The position numbers and the translations under genes were made by a program. This document shows positions 24,622 through 33,960 of a DNA stretch of 64,000 nucleotides, piece after piece. The notes beneath the pieces are model-generated. The model saw nothing but the letters and a program-made list of their open reading frames with translations. It had not been told where the DNA came from and did not search any database. Positions within the stretch are counted from its first letter, which is position 1, and each line of letters opens with the position of its first letter. This DNA comes from Caldibacillus debilis DSM 16016. Its GTDB lineage: Bacteria > Bacillota > Bacilli > Bacillales > Caldibacillaceae. Location of the stretch: contig NZ_KB912902.1 of NCBI RefSeq assembly GCF_000383875.1, positions 123,644 through 187,643 on the forward strand. The letters are read 5' to 3'.

Positions 24622-27600
24622 CTAATCGACGGACTTCAGCGATTCCGCCATAGGAATGCCCTTCAGTCTGTAATGCATGACCAGGTTGACGGCGATGGAA
24701 AAGGCGAAGGTCAAAAGGGCCGACCAAAGGAAGCTGTCCGGATGAACCTGCTGGCCGAACATCATCGTATCGATTTCCATCGTATCGATCACATGGCGGT
24801 GGAGAAGGATTCCCAATAGGAAACCGGTCAATGTCCCGATCAAGGTCAGGAGCAAATTTTCCCGGTAAACGTAAGCATCCACTTCCCAATTCCGGAAGCC
24901 GAGCACTTTGACCGTCGCGATTTCCTTGATCCGTTCGGTGATGTTGATGTTGGTCAAATTGTAGAGAACGACAAAGGCGAGGGCCCCCGCGGAAACGATG
25001 AGGATCAGCACGACGGAATCGAGGCTTTTTAACGTATCGTGGAAATGGTCGGCGATATCCTTCAGGAAAAAGACGTTCACCACCCCGTCCTGTTTCATCA
25101 GATCTTCCGCCAAGGCCGTCCTGCCGTTTCCTTCCGGGTCCTTCAAGGAAAAAATCGCCTTATCGTAATCCGGGGCCTTCCCCGTTATTTTTTCATAGTA
25201 CGCCGGGGACATGTATAGATAATGGGACATGTAGTTCTCGGCAACGGCGGAGATTTTCGCTACGTAGGTATGGTTGTCCGGATCCCGGAAACGGATCGTA
25301 TCCCCTGGTCCGGCGTTCAACAGTTCGGCCAGCTTTTCGGTGATGACGGCCCCGTCCTCCGGGATGCGGATGGCACGTTTTGTCTTTCTTTCCCGTAGAT
25401 GAATGAACGGATCCAGCTCCTCCGGTTCTTTCGGAATGAGCAAATTGGCTTCATAGGAACGGTCCGACCCGGAAAGCAGGGCGTCGACCGATTCGCCGCT
25501 TAAGGGCATGTAGGCTTGGACTTCTTTCCGGGTCCCCAAAATCGCCGCCCAGTCTACAGCTTCCCCATCCGATCCTTCCGCGATGACCTGGCCGTCATAG
25601 AGAAAAATTTCCTTAAACTGTTTTCCCATGATATCATTGATGGAGTCGCTTAATCCGAAACCGGTGATCAACAGGGCAGTGCAGCCGGAAATGCCCAGCA
25701 CGGTCATGAAAAATCGCCGCTTGTACCGGAAGATGTTCCGGAAAGAGACCTTATAGGAAAAGGACAGCCGGGACCACAGGGGAGTGATCCTCTCCAAAAG
25801 GATCCGCTTCCCCGGCTTCGGCGCCCGCGGCTGCATCAGCCTCGCCGGCACGGACCGCAATTCCTGCATCACCGCCAAAAAGGTGGAGGCCGTCGTCGTC
25901 AGAAGGGCGATGGCGGTGGAAAGGACGGCTAGATCCCAATGATAGGGCGTTAAAATGTCGGGAATCGTATACATGATTTGGTAGGACTCCATGATCGCCT
26001 TCGGAAACAGCCGGAAACCGACGGCAAGCCCGAACAGGGATCCCAACAGGCTGGAGGAAAAACCGTAGATCAAATAGTTGGCGGCGATCCGTCCGGATCC
26101 GTAACCGATGGCCTTCAAGGTCCCGATTTGCACCCGATCTTCTTCCACCATCCGCGTCATGGTCGTCAAACACACGAGGGCGGCCACCAAAAAGAAGAAC
26201 AGGGGGAAAACCTTCGCCACCGCGCCGATCCTTTCCGCATCGTCCCCGTATCCGGAATAGCCCGGATTTCCGTCCCTTGTAAATACAAACCATTCATCCG
26301 GGATCTCCTGCCAATTTTTCTCCGAATCCCGGATTTTTTCTTCCCCTTGGCGAATTTCGCTCAAAATCTTCGCCTTTTCCGCCTCGTAATTTTTCCGTTC
26401 TTCCGCCAATTTCGCCTTCGCCGCGTTCAGCCGGTTCCTCCCTTCCGACAGCGCCTGCTGCAGTTCCCTTTCCTTCCGGGTGATCTCCGCAGCCCCGGCG
26501 GCGATTTTTTCTTCGTTCCGGGAGATTTCCCGTTTTGCCCGGTCCAGCTCCGCTTTGCCCCTCTTCAATTCCTCCTCCGCAGCCTTGAGCTCCGCCAAGC
26601 CGTTTTCATAGCGGCTCAATTCGGACCGGTATTCTTTCTTCGCCCCATCGAGGAGGTCCCGTCCGGCTTCGTATTCCGCCTTTTCCCTTTCGTAAACCTC
26701 TTTTTGCCCGGTCCATTCCTGTTCCATTCGGGAAAGGGACTTATCCAATTCGGCGGCGACGGCCGGGCCGTTTTCCCCGTTATAGCTGTTCAACAGCCAT
26801 TCCTTCATTTCTTCGGGCAGGCCGGCATTTTCGATCAGCTGTTTGAATGTTTCCCGGGAAATCGGGGAGATTTGGAGCAAGGCCTCCCGCAGCGAGCGTA
26901 ATGCCCCGATGGTCCGTTCCAGTTCTTCCAGCTGTTTCCGCCCTTGTTCCAGCCGGCCTTCAGCCGCTTTAAGCTTCCCTTCCGTCGCTTTTATTTCCTG
27001 TAACCCTCGGTCCAGTTCACGCTTCGCCGAAACCAATTTTTCCCTTTCCTGCAGATAATGCCGATAGGCGGCCTGCCATTTTTCCTCATTTTCTTTGTAG
27101 GCGGCTTTTCCCTTCGCCAAAGCCCCCTTTGCCTCTTCCAATTCCGCTTTCGCCTGTTTCAATTGGGCTTCGGCCGCTTCTTCTTGCGCCTTTAAATCCG
27201 CTTCGCCCCTCCCGATGTCCCGCTCCGCGCGCAAAAGCTCCCTGTTCCCGGCGGCAAGCCGCTCCTTTGCTTTCCGTTTTTGCTCGGCCAGTTCCGCTTT
27301 CGCCGCGTCCAGCTTCCTCGCCAAATCCCTTTTGTCGGCGGAGGCAGCCTCGGACCCGAGTTTTTCCAGCGATTTTTTGATCGGCTGCAGATGTTTGTCA
27401 TATTCCCGGGTAAAGGCGGTCAAGCGGCGGGATTCCTCCGTTTGGATAAAAAGGTCCGTCGGTTTTTCGCCGGCGAAATCTTCTTCCGGGATGAAGGCAA
27501 AGAAATCGATGGCACCGTCCCCGATGTTGGTCTGGCCCCGTTCGAAGCTGATATATAAAGGGGAATCGATGACGCCGACGACGGTAAAGGTCTGCCGTTT

Positions 27601-28119
27601 CAAAACATCCCCGGTTTTTTCATCCTCCGCCGCCGACAAAGTAACGCTGCTGCCCAATATGACATCCCCGGGAGCGTATTTTCCCCCTTCCACGGCCATT
27701 TCACCCGGCTTTTCCGGCAGCCTGCCCGCCTTCAGCACCGGCTGATTCAATCCCTTCTTCCCGCGGAAATCGTCTTCATTATAGCTGTACACCCTGACAA
27801 TGTACGTGTTGCCCTGCCCGGTGGTCAGAAAAAGATCTTTCGAGTACCCATCCTGGACTTTTCCGATCCCCTTTTCCTTTTTCACCCTTTCCATGTCCTC
27901 TTTATCCAATCCGAGCGGCGCATACACGCGAAGATCGGAAAGGTTGGTCCGTTTAAAATATTCGTCGGCGGAAAGGATCATGTCCGGTTCCGTCGCATTG
28001 ATCCCGGCGAAAAATCCCGTTCCGAGGGCGATGATGGCAAAGATGGAAAGGAAGCGGGTCTTCGTCTTCCAGATGGTGCGAAAGCATAGCTTGGACATCG
28101 GATGGCTTCCCATTACCAT
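24622..28119 (-). CDS. ABC transporter permease with long periplasm-type coiled coil (FtsX/MacB family)
   Basis: A 1165-residue permease. One N-terminal helix (TRFLSIFAIIALGTGFFAGIN) is followed by an extracellular MacB-like domain. A very long heptad coiled coil follows (about 255-630: repeated Ala/Glu/Lys/Leu-rich segments such as KAELEEAKGALAKGKAAYKE). Then come three FtsX helices (about 650-790), a second extracellular domain, and three more helices near the C-terminus (about 1025-1150). Such large FtsX-type permeases pair with a LolD/MacB-like ATPase and work by mechanotransmission rather than simple transport. The substrate is unknown. Its start overlaps the upstream ATPase gene. ATGs at codons 3 and 8 are alternative starts. 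Confidence 0.85.
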   Translation of the reverse strand: MVMGSHPMSKLCFRTIWKTKTRFLSIFAIIALGTGFFAGINATEPDMILSADEYFKRTNLSDLRVYAPLGLDKEDMERVKKEKGIGKVQDGYSKDLFLTTGQGNTYIVRVYSYNEDDFRGKKGLNQPVLKAGRLPEKPGEMAVEGGKYAPGDVILGSSVTLSAAEDEKTGDVLKRQTFTVVGVIDSPLYISFERGQTNIGDGAIDFFAFIPEEDFAGEKPTDLFIQTEESRRLTAFTREYDKHLQPIKKSLEKLGSEAASADKRDLARKLDAAKAELAEQKRKAKERLAAGNRELLRAERDIGRGEADLKAQEEAAEAQLKQAKAELEEAKGALAKGKAAYKENEEKWQAAYRHYLQEREKLVSAKRELDRGLQEIKATEGKLKAAEGRLEQGRKQLEELERTIGALRSLREALLQISPISRETFKQLIENAGLPEEMKEWLLNSYNGENGPAVAAELDKSLSRMEQEWTGQKEVYEREKAEYEAGRDLLDGAKKEYRSELSRYENGLAELKAAEEELKRGKAELDRAKREISRNEEKIAAGAAEITRKERELQQALSEGRNRLNAAKAKLAEERKNYEAEKAKILSEIRQGEEKIRDSEKNWQEIPDEWFVFTRDGNPGYSGYGDDAERIGAVAKVFPLFFFLVAALVCLTTMTRMVEEDRVQIGTLKAIGYGSGRIAANYLIYGFSSSLLGSLFGLAVGFRLFPKAIMESYQIMYTIPDILTPYHWDLAVLSTAIALLTTTASTFLAVMQELRSVPARLMQPRAPKPGKRILLERITPLWSRLSFSYKVSFRNIFRYKRRFFMTVLGISGCTALLITGFGLSDSINDIMGKQFKEIFLYDGQVIAEGSDGEAVDWAAILGTRKEVQAYMPLSGESVDALLSGSDRSYEANLLIPKEPEELDPFIHLRERKTKRAIRIPEDGAVITEKLAELLNAGPGDTIRFRDPDNHTYVAKISAVAENYMSHYLYMSPAYYEKITGKAPDYDKAIFSLKDPEGNGRTALAEDLMKQDGVVNVFFLKDIADHFHDTLKSLDSVVLILIVSAGALAFVVLYNLTNINITERIKEIATVKVLGFRNWEVDAYVYRENLLLTLIGTLTGFLLGILLHRHVIDTMEIDTMMFGQQVHPDSFLWSALLTFAFSIAVNLVMHYRLKGIPMAESLKSVD

Positions 28120-28820
28120 TCAATCCTTTCCACGGGAACGGGATTTTCGTTCCTTTCGATGGCGGTCACTTCCCCGCTTTTCATCCGGATGACTTTGTCC
28201 GCCATGTCCGTCAGTGCGGAGTTGTGAGTGATCATCACTACCGTCATCCCCGTTTTTCTCGCCGTATCCTGCAAAAGTTTCAGGATCGTTTTGCCCGTTT
28301 GGTAATCCAAGGCGCCGGTCGGTTCGTCGCAAAGCAAAAGTTTCGGGTTTTTCGCCAGCGCCCTGGCGATGGCCACCCGCTGTTGTTCGCCTCCGGAAAG
28401 CTGGGAGGGAAAATTGTTCATCCGTTCTTTCAAACCGACCCTTTCCAGCACTTCTTCCGCGTCAAGGGGGTTCTTGCTGATCTGCACCGCCAATTCCACG
28501 TTTTCCTTGGCGGTGAGGTTGGGGACGAGGTTGTAAAATTGAAAGACGAAACCGATGTCGTTCCGCCTGTATTCCGTCAGCATCTTATCGTTATACGCGC
28601 TGATGTCTTTCTTGTCGACGATGATCGTCCCCTCATCGGCCCGGTCCATCCCGCCCAAAAGGTTGAGGACCGTCGTTTTTCCGGCCCCCGAGGAACCGAC
28701 GACGATGGCAAATTCGCCCTTTTCAATCGTAAAGCTGACCCCCCGCACCGCATGGATCGTCACTTCCCCCATCCGGTACCGCTTATGGACATTTTCCAGC
28801 TTGATGAAGCTCACGGCCAT
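28113..28820 (-). CDS. ABC transporter ATP-binding protein (LolD/MacB type)
   Basis: A 235-residue ATPase with Walker [17 protein letters not shown] (about 43), Q-loop [20 protein letters not shown], signature [15 protein letters not shown], Walker [13 protein letters not shown] and switch VMITHNSAL. The 'PTGALD' and '[12 protein letters not shown]' forms are typical of the MacB/LolD/FtsE group that serves FtsX-like permeases. It overlaps the permease gene by seven bases, so they form one operon and one transporter. AAGGAG lies ten bases before the ATG. Confidence 0.92.
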   Translation of the reverse strand: MAVSFIKLENVHKRYRMGEVTIHAVRGVSFTIEKGEFAIVVGSSGAGKTTVLNLLGGMDRADEGTIIVDKKDISAYNDKMLTEYRRNDIGFVFQFYNLVPNLTAKENVELAVQISKNPLDAEEVLERVGLKERMNNFPSQLSGGEQQRVAIARALAKNPKLLLCDEPTGALDYQTGKTILKLLQDTARKTGMTVVMITHNSALTDMADKVIRMKSGEVTAIERNENPVPVERIEW

Positions 28821-28850
28821 TCACCTTTTTCTCCTTGGCGTTCTACCGTA

Positions 28851-28878
28851 ATCTTATCATTGCTGAACCGATAGTCAA
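28851..28878 (-). promoter_or_regulatory. Sigma-A promoter of the ABC operon
   Basis: TTGACT (28873-28878), a 16-bp spacer and TAAGAT (28851-28856) on the minus strand, 31 bp upstream of the ATPase start codon. Confidence 0.65.
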
Positions 28879-29438
28879 TGTTTAAGGCGGGAATTTTTTC
28901 CTGTCCTTCCGGGATGAAGCCGGGCCGCATCCGGACGTTTGACGCCTATTGATGTGCGATACGGAAAGACCGGCAAGGGCTTTTCAATCCGGTTTGGCCC
29001 CGCTTTTCCAACCGCTCCGCCGGCACGTATGAAAGGTTTCATCCGGGAGCAGCCGGCCGGCCTTCTATCCGTTTTCGCGGCGAACGTTTAGTTTAGGCCC
29101 GGATGTCACGGCCGGGACGCCGATCGCCGGCAGCGCCGCACGTCCCCGGCCTGTCCGGAGGCGCCCGTACTTTTGTAAAGAGATGCGGTCCTTTCCCCGT
29201 TCCGCCGGCATCGGGAGTGTCTGGATCGGAAGGATATGCCTCCGCCTCAATCATGTCGATTTCACCGATCGCCTTTAGTCAGGCAGCGATTGGAAGCATT
29301 TGGCCGTCGGCTTATGGGAAGAAAAAACCGATGTCTGACCGGACGATTCCAGGCCGGTTTTCCCGGAAAGCCTTTGCATTTTTACCTCATGAAAAATTTT
29401 TCAGGAAAAAAAAGGAGGCCGTTTTCCACGGAACCGGA
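28879..29438. other. GC-rich gene-free divergent spacer
   Basis: About 560 bp between two divergent promoters. Open frames lack ribosome binding sites and domains. Nothing else recognised. Confidence 0.45.
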
Positions 29439-29467
29439 GAATAAATCTTCCGGTTGAGAACATCCTA
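29439..29467 (+). promoter_or_regulatory. Sigma-G/sigma-F type promoter of the sporulation lipoprotein gene
   Basis: GAATA (29439-29443), exactly 17 bp, then CATCCTA (29461-29467). This fits the forespore consensus (gHATR - 17/18 - CATnnTA). It stands 32 bp before the ATG of a YhcN/YlaJ lipoprotein. Confidence 0.7.
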
Positions 29468-29498
29468 TAAAAAGAAAAAATGGAAGGAGGATCGCATC

Positions 29499-30086
29499 AT
29501 GAAGAAGCTGGTGCTGATGTTTTTGCTGACCGCCGCATCTTTCAGCCTGATCGGCTGCATGAACGGCGATCAAGATCAAAATGAACAAACTTCAAGAAAC
29601 CGGGACAACACCCTGAACGTCAATGATCAAAGGGACGGAAGAAATGCGTGGGATTTTACGGGCAACGGCCGGAATGGCAATGGGCCGAATACGGTCAACA
29701 ATCCCGATATGACGAACGATAACGGCCGTTACGGGGCGGACAATAACGGAAATAACCGTTATGCGGTTGCCGAAGAAGCGGCGCGGCAAGTGGCGGATTT
29801 AAAGGAAGTCGATACCGCCAACGTCATCTGCACGGACCGCAACGCTTATGTCGCCGTTGTCTTGGACGATAACGTGGACCGCCTGTCCAAAAGGCTGGAA
29901 GAAAAGATCGCCGACCGGGTAAGAAGGGCCGATACGAGCATCGACAACGTGTATGTATCCGCAAATCCAGACTTCGCCCAGCGGATGAACGATTACGCGC
30001 AAAAGATCAACAACGGCGAACCGATCCAAGGGTTCGCGGAAGAATTCAATGAAATGGTGCGGAGGGTCTTCCCGAACGCCCGCTGA
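29499..30086 (+). CDS. YhcN/YlaJ-family sporulation lipoprotein
   Basis: A 195-residue lipoprotein with signal peptide and lipobox LIGC (Cys20). An Asn/Gly/Asp-rich linker (about 25-95) follows, then the YhcN/YlaJ domain (about 98-190: YAVAEEAARQVADLKEVDTANVIC, AYVAVVLDDN, KRLEEKIADRVRRADTSIDNVYVSANPDFAQRM). YhcN is a spore inner-membrane lipoprotein made in the forespore under sigma-F/G; this gene carries a matching promoter. AAGGAGG precedes the ATG by eight bases. It is followed by a strong terminator, hence monocistronic. Its exact function in spores is not established. Confidence 0.88.
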   Translation: MKKLVLMFLLTAASFSLIGCMNGDQDQNEQTSRNRDNTLNVNDQRDGRNAWDFTGNGRNGNGPNTVNNPDMTNDNGRYGADNNGNNRYAVAEEAARQVADLKEVDTANVICTDRNAYVAVVLDDNVDRLSKRLEEKIADRVRRADTSIDNVYVSANPDFAQRMNDYAQKINNGEPIQGFAEEFNEMVRRVFPNAR

Positions 30087-30090
30087 CCGG

Positions 30091-30129
30091 AAAAAACGAA
30101 CTTGCGTCCATCGGCCAAGTTCGTTTTTT
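30091..30129 (+). terminator. Terminator of the yhcN-like gene
   Basis: AAAAAACGAACTTG/CAAGTTCGTTTTTT (30091-30104 and 30116-30129), 5 bp after the stop, ending in a T-run. Confidence 0.92.
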
Positions 30130-30370
30130 CATTTCCGTCCGGGGCGGGAACGAACGGATGCCGGATGCTGGAACAGAACGGTTTTCGCGAAGAGAGTGAT
30201 CCTTCCGGCATGAAACGGATAGCGATTCGCCTGTCTGCCTCCGGAAAGATCCGCCTTTTCATTCCTTCCCGGATTTGGAAAGCACGTTTGCAGTTCCAAT
30301 TGCAAAGATTTACCTTTCTTTCGCATCCTGTGGGGCCGTATACCCGTTTTCCTGCGCGCGGCGTTCCTAT

Positions 30371-31345
30371 TTATTCCCCATGGCCGTTTGCGATCTTCCT
30401 TTTGGCCGCGCGGTATTGGGCCTCCAGTTCGGCGACAATTTCCGCCACCGATTGCCGTTTCTTGACCGCGCCGACCCCGTGCCCGGCGGACCAGATGTCC
30501 TTCCAGGCCTTTCGCTTCGGACCGTTCATCTCGGAAAAATCGACCTTTCCCTTCCCCTGCAAATCCGCCGGATCCAGGCCGGCCTTTACGATGCTAGGGA
30601 TGAGGAAATTGGCGTGGACGCCGCTGAAGGCATCCGTATAGAGGATGTCTTCGATGGAAGCGTCCAGCACCATTTGTTTATATTCCTCGTCCGCCGCGCT
30701 CTCTTCGGAGGGAATGAATCTCGAACCCATGTAAATGAAATCGGCGCCGAGAACCTCCGCGGCAAGGATGTCCTCCCCCCTCGCCATTCCGCCGGCCAAT
30801 ACGACCGGACCGTCCCAAAATTCCCTCACTTCATGGAGGAAGGCGAAGGGATTGTAGGTTCCGCCGTGTCCCCCCGCTCCGCCGGCCACGAGAATCAGCC
30901 CGTCCGTCCCTTTTTCGATCGCCTTTTTGGCGAATTTGACGTTGATCACGTCGGAAAAGACGACCCCGCCGTATCCATGGACGATTTTCGCCACCGGTCC
31001 GGGATCCCCGAGGGACGTGATCACGATCGGGGGCTGATATTTTTCGATCCGTTTCAAATCCTCCTCGTAGCGCGCGTTGGAACGGTGGCAGATCAAATTG
31101 ACCGCCCATGGCGCCGGTTCCTTCCGATTTTTCCGTTTCCATTCGTCCCATTGCCCCTTAATCTCCTTCAGCCACTCTTCCAATATGTCCCCGGTTCTGG
31201 CGTTCAGCGCCGGAAAGGAGCCGATGACCCCCGCTTCGCAAGCCGTTAAAACCATCGCCGGATTGGAGATCAAAAACATCGGCGCAACAAAGAGCGGAAG
31301 CCTTAACGATTCCTTCAATCGCCGGACCCATTCCTGATTTGCCAT
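30371..31345 (-). CDS. Nitronate monooxygenase family FMN enzyme
   Basis: A 324-residue TIM-barrel flavoprotein. Signatures are LPLFVAPMFLISNPAMVLTACEAGVIGSFPALNART, PPIVITSLGDPG, GTDGLILVAGGAGGHGGTYNPFAFL, VVLAGGMARGEDILAAEVLGADFIYMGSRF and the C-terminal SAGHGVGAVKKRQSVAEIVAELEAQY. The family oxidises propionate-3-nitronate or related nitronates using FMN and O2; some members are enoyl-reductase-like. The long C-terminus with 'SAGHG' matches the NMO group common in Gram-positives and Actinobacteria. The start ATG follows GGGGAGAGAAGG. An upstream in-frame extension is not protein-like. Confidence 0.85.
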   Translation of the reverse strand: MANQEWVRRLKESLRLPLFVAPMFLISNPAMVLTACEAGVIGSFPALNARTGDILEEWLKEIKGQWDEWKRKNRKEPAPWAVNLICHRSNARYEEDLKRIEKYQPPIVITSLGDPGPVAKIVHGYGGVVFSDVINVKFAKKAIEKGTDGLILVAGGAGGHGGTYNPFAFLHEVREFWDGPVVLAGGMARGEDILAAEVLGADFIYMGSRFIPSEESAADEEYKQMVLDASIEDILYTDAFSGVHANFLIPSIVKAGLDPADLQGKGKVDFSEMNGPKRKAWKDIWSAGHGVGAVKKRQSVAEIVAELEAQYRAAKRKIANGHGE

Positions 31346-31626
31346 ACGGCCTTCTCTCCCCTTCGCTTTTATCGTGGAAAAACTTCCCGTCCGCATCCCG
31401 CCGATTTCCCCGTCGGGAAGGGCCGGATGCCGGTTGGCGGGAACCAGGGAAGGGAAAACCGGAACCCGTCCGCCTTCCCTTCCAAATTTTTCATTCCCCA
31501 AGGCCCGCTTGATTTCCTGCTTTTTGAAAGGAATTTTTCTTCGGGAAAGCGGGAGGAAGAGCCATGCGGGCAACTGACAAAGAAAGAAAACGGAATGGCC
31601 GGGCGTCCCGGAAAAGCGGACTTGCT

Positions 31627-32355
31627 TTAACCGGATTTTGCGAGTCGTTCATAGAGCTCCCGCAGGGTACGGCAACCTTTCTTTTCCACCTTTTCGATAT
31701 ACAGGGACCAAACCCGCGCCGCCAACAGGGCGTCCCCGAGGGCGTGATGCCGGTTGACGACCGGGATTGCGTGGCAGGCGCAGATTTCTTCCAACTCCGC
31801 ATGTTTCAGATCGGGTTCCGCGATCCGGGAAAGAAAGGAAATGTCCACGATCCGGTGCGGGAAAGGGCTGCGGAAGCTTTTCCAGCAGGCCCGCTGCAAA
31901 AAATTTTTCTCATGGCCGGCATGGTGGGCAATGAGGATGCAATCCCTTATAAAATGAAAAAAATGATGAAGAACCTCGGGCAATGGCGGGGCCGCTTTCA
32001 GCTGTTCGTTGGAAATGCCCGTGAGGATCTTTATTTCTTCGGCCAGCGGTTTTTCATGTTTCACGAGGGAATAGAAGGTTTGGTCATCACAGACTTTTTT
32101 TCCCGACACTTTCACCGCGCCGATCGAGATGATCTCATCCCCTTTATCGGGAAAAAATCCCGTCGTTTCCAAGTCTATGGCCACCACATCGAGCTGATCG
32201 AAGGGGGTATTCAAGGGATCCCTTTTTTGCATCTCTTTTTGCAGTTCCCTCAAAAGGGCCATTTGCTCCCGGTTTTGGACAATCGGGAAGTCCGCGTATC
32301 GGGAAACGGTCCCCTGAAGGAAGCGGATTAATGAAAGAACCGGTTCAAAGGCCAT
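31627..32355 (-). CDS. DnaQ-like 3'-5' exonuclease (DEDDh)
   Basis: A 242-residue protein. After an N-terminal helical segment come the three exonuclease motifs: VVAIDLETTGFFPDKGDEIISIGAV (Exo I, about 57-80), LIAHHAGHEKNFLQRA (Exo II, about 143) and NRHHALGDALLAARVW (Exo III, His and Asp, about 203-215). It would trim DNA or RNA 3' ends, in repair or turnover. It overlaps the DUF294 nucleotidyltransferase gene by eleven bases. This pairing is common (DUF294/DUF294_C NTase next to a DnaQ exonuclease) and suggests joint action. The start at the second ATG was chosen because AAGGG lies nine bases before it. Confidence 0.85.
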   Translation of the reverse strand: MAFEPVLSLIRFLQGTVSRYADFPIVQNREQMALLRELQKEMQKRDPLNTPFDQLDVVAIDLETTGFFPDKGDEIISIGAVKVSGKKVCDDQTFYSLVKHEKPLAEEIKILTGISNEQLKAAPPLPEVLHHFFHFIRDCILIAHHAGHEKNFLQRACWKSFRSPFPHRIVDISFLSRIAEPDLKHAELEEICACHAIPVVNRHHALGDALLAARVWSLYIEKVEKKGCRTLRELYERLAKSG

Positions 32356-33322
32356 GTTTAACATCCCTTTCTACCCGTTTCCGAACGGCCTTCAGTAATT
32401 TCGTTCCCTCTTTTAACATTTTTTTCATTTCCTTTTTTTCATTTTCATTCAACCTTTCCCAAGGCAAATAGTGGGATTCTTCGTATGAAAAGGTCTTTAT
32501 GGAAAGCCGGTGTTGGAGTAGGGATTGGAATAATTCCTTCTTTTCCTTCATGATCTCCTCGTATCCCCCGTTTGCAGAAAGCTGATCGATGCGGCCGCAG
32601 GTGGACGTTTCGTAGATCCCTTCCTTGACGGCCAAGATCCGGACCGCGTTCACATAGGGAAGGTACGCGGAATATTTCCAATTGATCATGCCGTGATATT
32701 TCCCCTTTTCCTCCACGAGAACCTGACCGACCGGTCCAAAGGCCCGTTTCACGTTCAAGGATTGTTCGGTCATACGGATCAACAGGCCGGGGTTTTTTCT
32801 TTGATGCTCGAAGATGAAATCTTTTAACGCCAAAATCCATTCCCCGCGCCCATTCAACCCCCGGGCGTCAAAAAAGATTTGGAGATAGCGGACCGCTTCC
32901 CAGCTCCCCTCCTCCAGCCACTCTTTCATTTGTTTCTGCCAATCAGGGAATGATTTGCACCAAAGGGGGTTCGAACTCATCACCTTTCCGGGGCAATAGG
33001 GATAGCCGAGCGCGTGGAGGCCGTCGGCAAGTTCCTTACCGAACCGTGAAAAATACTTGTCGATCTCCCCGTCCCCCGGTTCGTAGATTAATCCGTGGTC
33101 TTGATCGCTGACATACCCTTGTTCCTCCCTTCCGCCGCTTCCGGTGATAAACCAGCAAAAGTCGCAGGGAGGATTCCCCAACCGCGCGGCGGCGACGGCA
33201 AACACCCGGCGCATCACCGAATCATGGAAACGGTTTAAGGAGGAAATGTCGGTGAAGCCTTCCGCCAACCGTTTCTCTTTCCAATCTTTCAGCCTTTGAT
33301 AGGCCCCTTCCGCATTTGGCAT
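32345..33322 (-). CDS. DUF294 / GlnD-like nucleotidyltransferase
   Basis: A 325-residue protein with a GlnD-type nucleotidyltransferase core, WFITGSGGREEQGYVSDQDHGLIYE (about 57-80), where the GS motif and the D-x-D pair bind metal and nucleotide. A helical substrate-binding domain follows (about 140-310; SSNPLWCKSFPDWQKQM, LNVKRAFGPVGQVLVEEKGKYHGMINWKYSAYLPYVNAVRILAV). In many bacteria the NTase is fused to CBS and cyclic-nucleotide domains; here they are absent. The substrate is unknown. The start ATG follows GAAGTGCGGAG. It is the first gene of a two-gene operon with the exonuclease. Confidence 0.82.
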   Translation of the reverse strand: MPNAEGAYQRLKDWKEKRLAEGFTDISSLNRFHDSVMRRVFAVAAARLGNPPCDFCWFITGSGGREEQGYVSDQDHGLIYEPGDGEIDKYFSRFGKELADGLHALGYPYCPGKVMSSNPLWCKSFPDWQKQMKEWLEEGSWEAVRYLQIFFDARGLNGRGEWILALKDFIFEHQRKNPGLLIRMTEQSLNVKRAFGPVGQVLVEEKGKYHGMINWKYSAYLPYVNAVRILAVKEGIYETSTCGRIDQLSANGGYEEIMKEKKELFQSLLQHRLSIKTFSYEESHYLPWERLNENEKKEMKKMLKEGTKLLKAVRKRVERDVKHGL

Positions 33323-33489
33323 CTCCGCACTTCCTTCACAGGGATAAATGTCCGCCGATTTTTCATGATCTTTCGCGGCAAAATGTCCGGAAAAGGGCAG
33401 CCGATTATTATCGGGAAACCGCCGGGGCAGACCCGGCCGCTTCTTTTCCTAATGAATTTTTCCTGCCAACGTCCGGTGCAGAAGGCCCA
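33323..33489. other. Gene-free spacer upstream of the DUF294 gene
   Basis: No gene recognised. It should hold the promoter of the nucleotidyltransferase operon, but no clear hexamers were found. Confidence 0.35.
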
Positions 33490-33900
33490 ATGTTGAACTT
33501 TTCGGGAGACCTATTGGACATTCCGCGGCCGATGTCGGACACAACGATCGATGATGGACATTTTTTGAGCGATGATGGACAAATTTTTGGCGATGATGAA
33601 CATATTTTTTTCCATGTTGGACGATTTTTCTTTCATGTTGGACAAAAATTTTCAAATGTTAGACAAATCTTTTACCATGTTGGACATCGATTTGTGATGT
33701 TGAACATTTTTTTGATCATGATGGACTTTTCGGATCCGATTTTGGACGAAACGGTTTTCCGGTCAAATGGGATGTTGGACGATCTTTCGGAAATATTGGA
33801 CAATCCCGCCCGGATGTCAGTCACTCGGAAAAATTTCTTGAACCATTAAGACGCGATGTTGGACAGCACGGCCGCGGAGGCAAAAGAGATGTTGGACATT
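33490..33900 (-). repeat. Degenerate 21-bp repeat array, copy A
   Basis: On the plus strand about 19 copies of a unit with core ATGTTGGACA (variants GATGATGGACA, AATGTTAGACA, TTGAAC) recur, mostly exactly 21 bp apart. GGAC-type cores start at 33516, 33537, 33556, 33577, 33598, 33619, 33640, 33661, 33682, 33702, 33723, 33744, 33777, 33798, 33819, 33840, 33861 and 33894. Two steps are 33 bp. Read on the minus strand the units give heptads such as LSNISER and FNITNR, but with stops. It is an inverted, diverged copy of the array at 58619-59122. It is not CRISPR: units are contiguous and degenerate, with no spacers and no cas genes. Confidence 0.85.
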
Positions 33901-33960
33901 TCCGCAGGGACCGGCAAAACTTCGGGCACCTCCGGCCGATTTTCCGAGCATCTCGCTGGA

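Noticed and set aside
33316-33849. Plus-strand ORF with heptads such as HVGQKFS across array A
   Set aside because: It is the array read in the less natural strand; no ribosome binding site is present and copy B does not keep this frame.
33490-33900. Possible CRISPR array
   Set aside because: Units of about 21 bp follow each other directly and are degenerate. There are no unique spacers of 30 or so bp, no leader and no cas genes.
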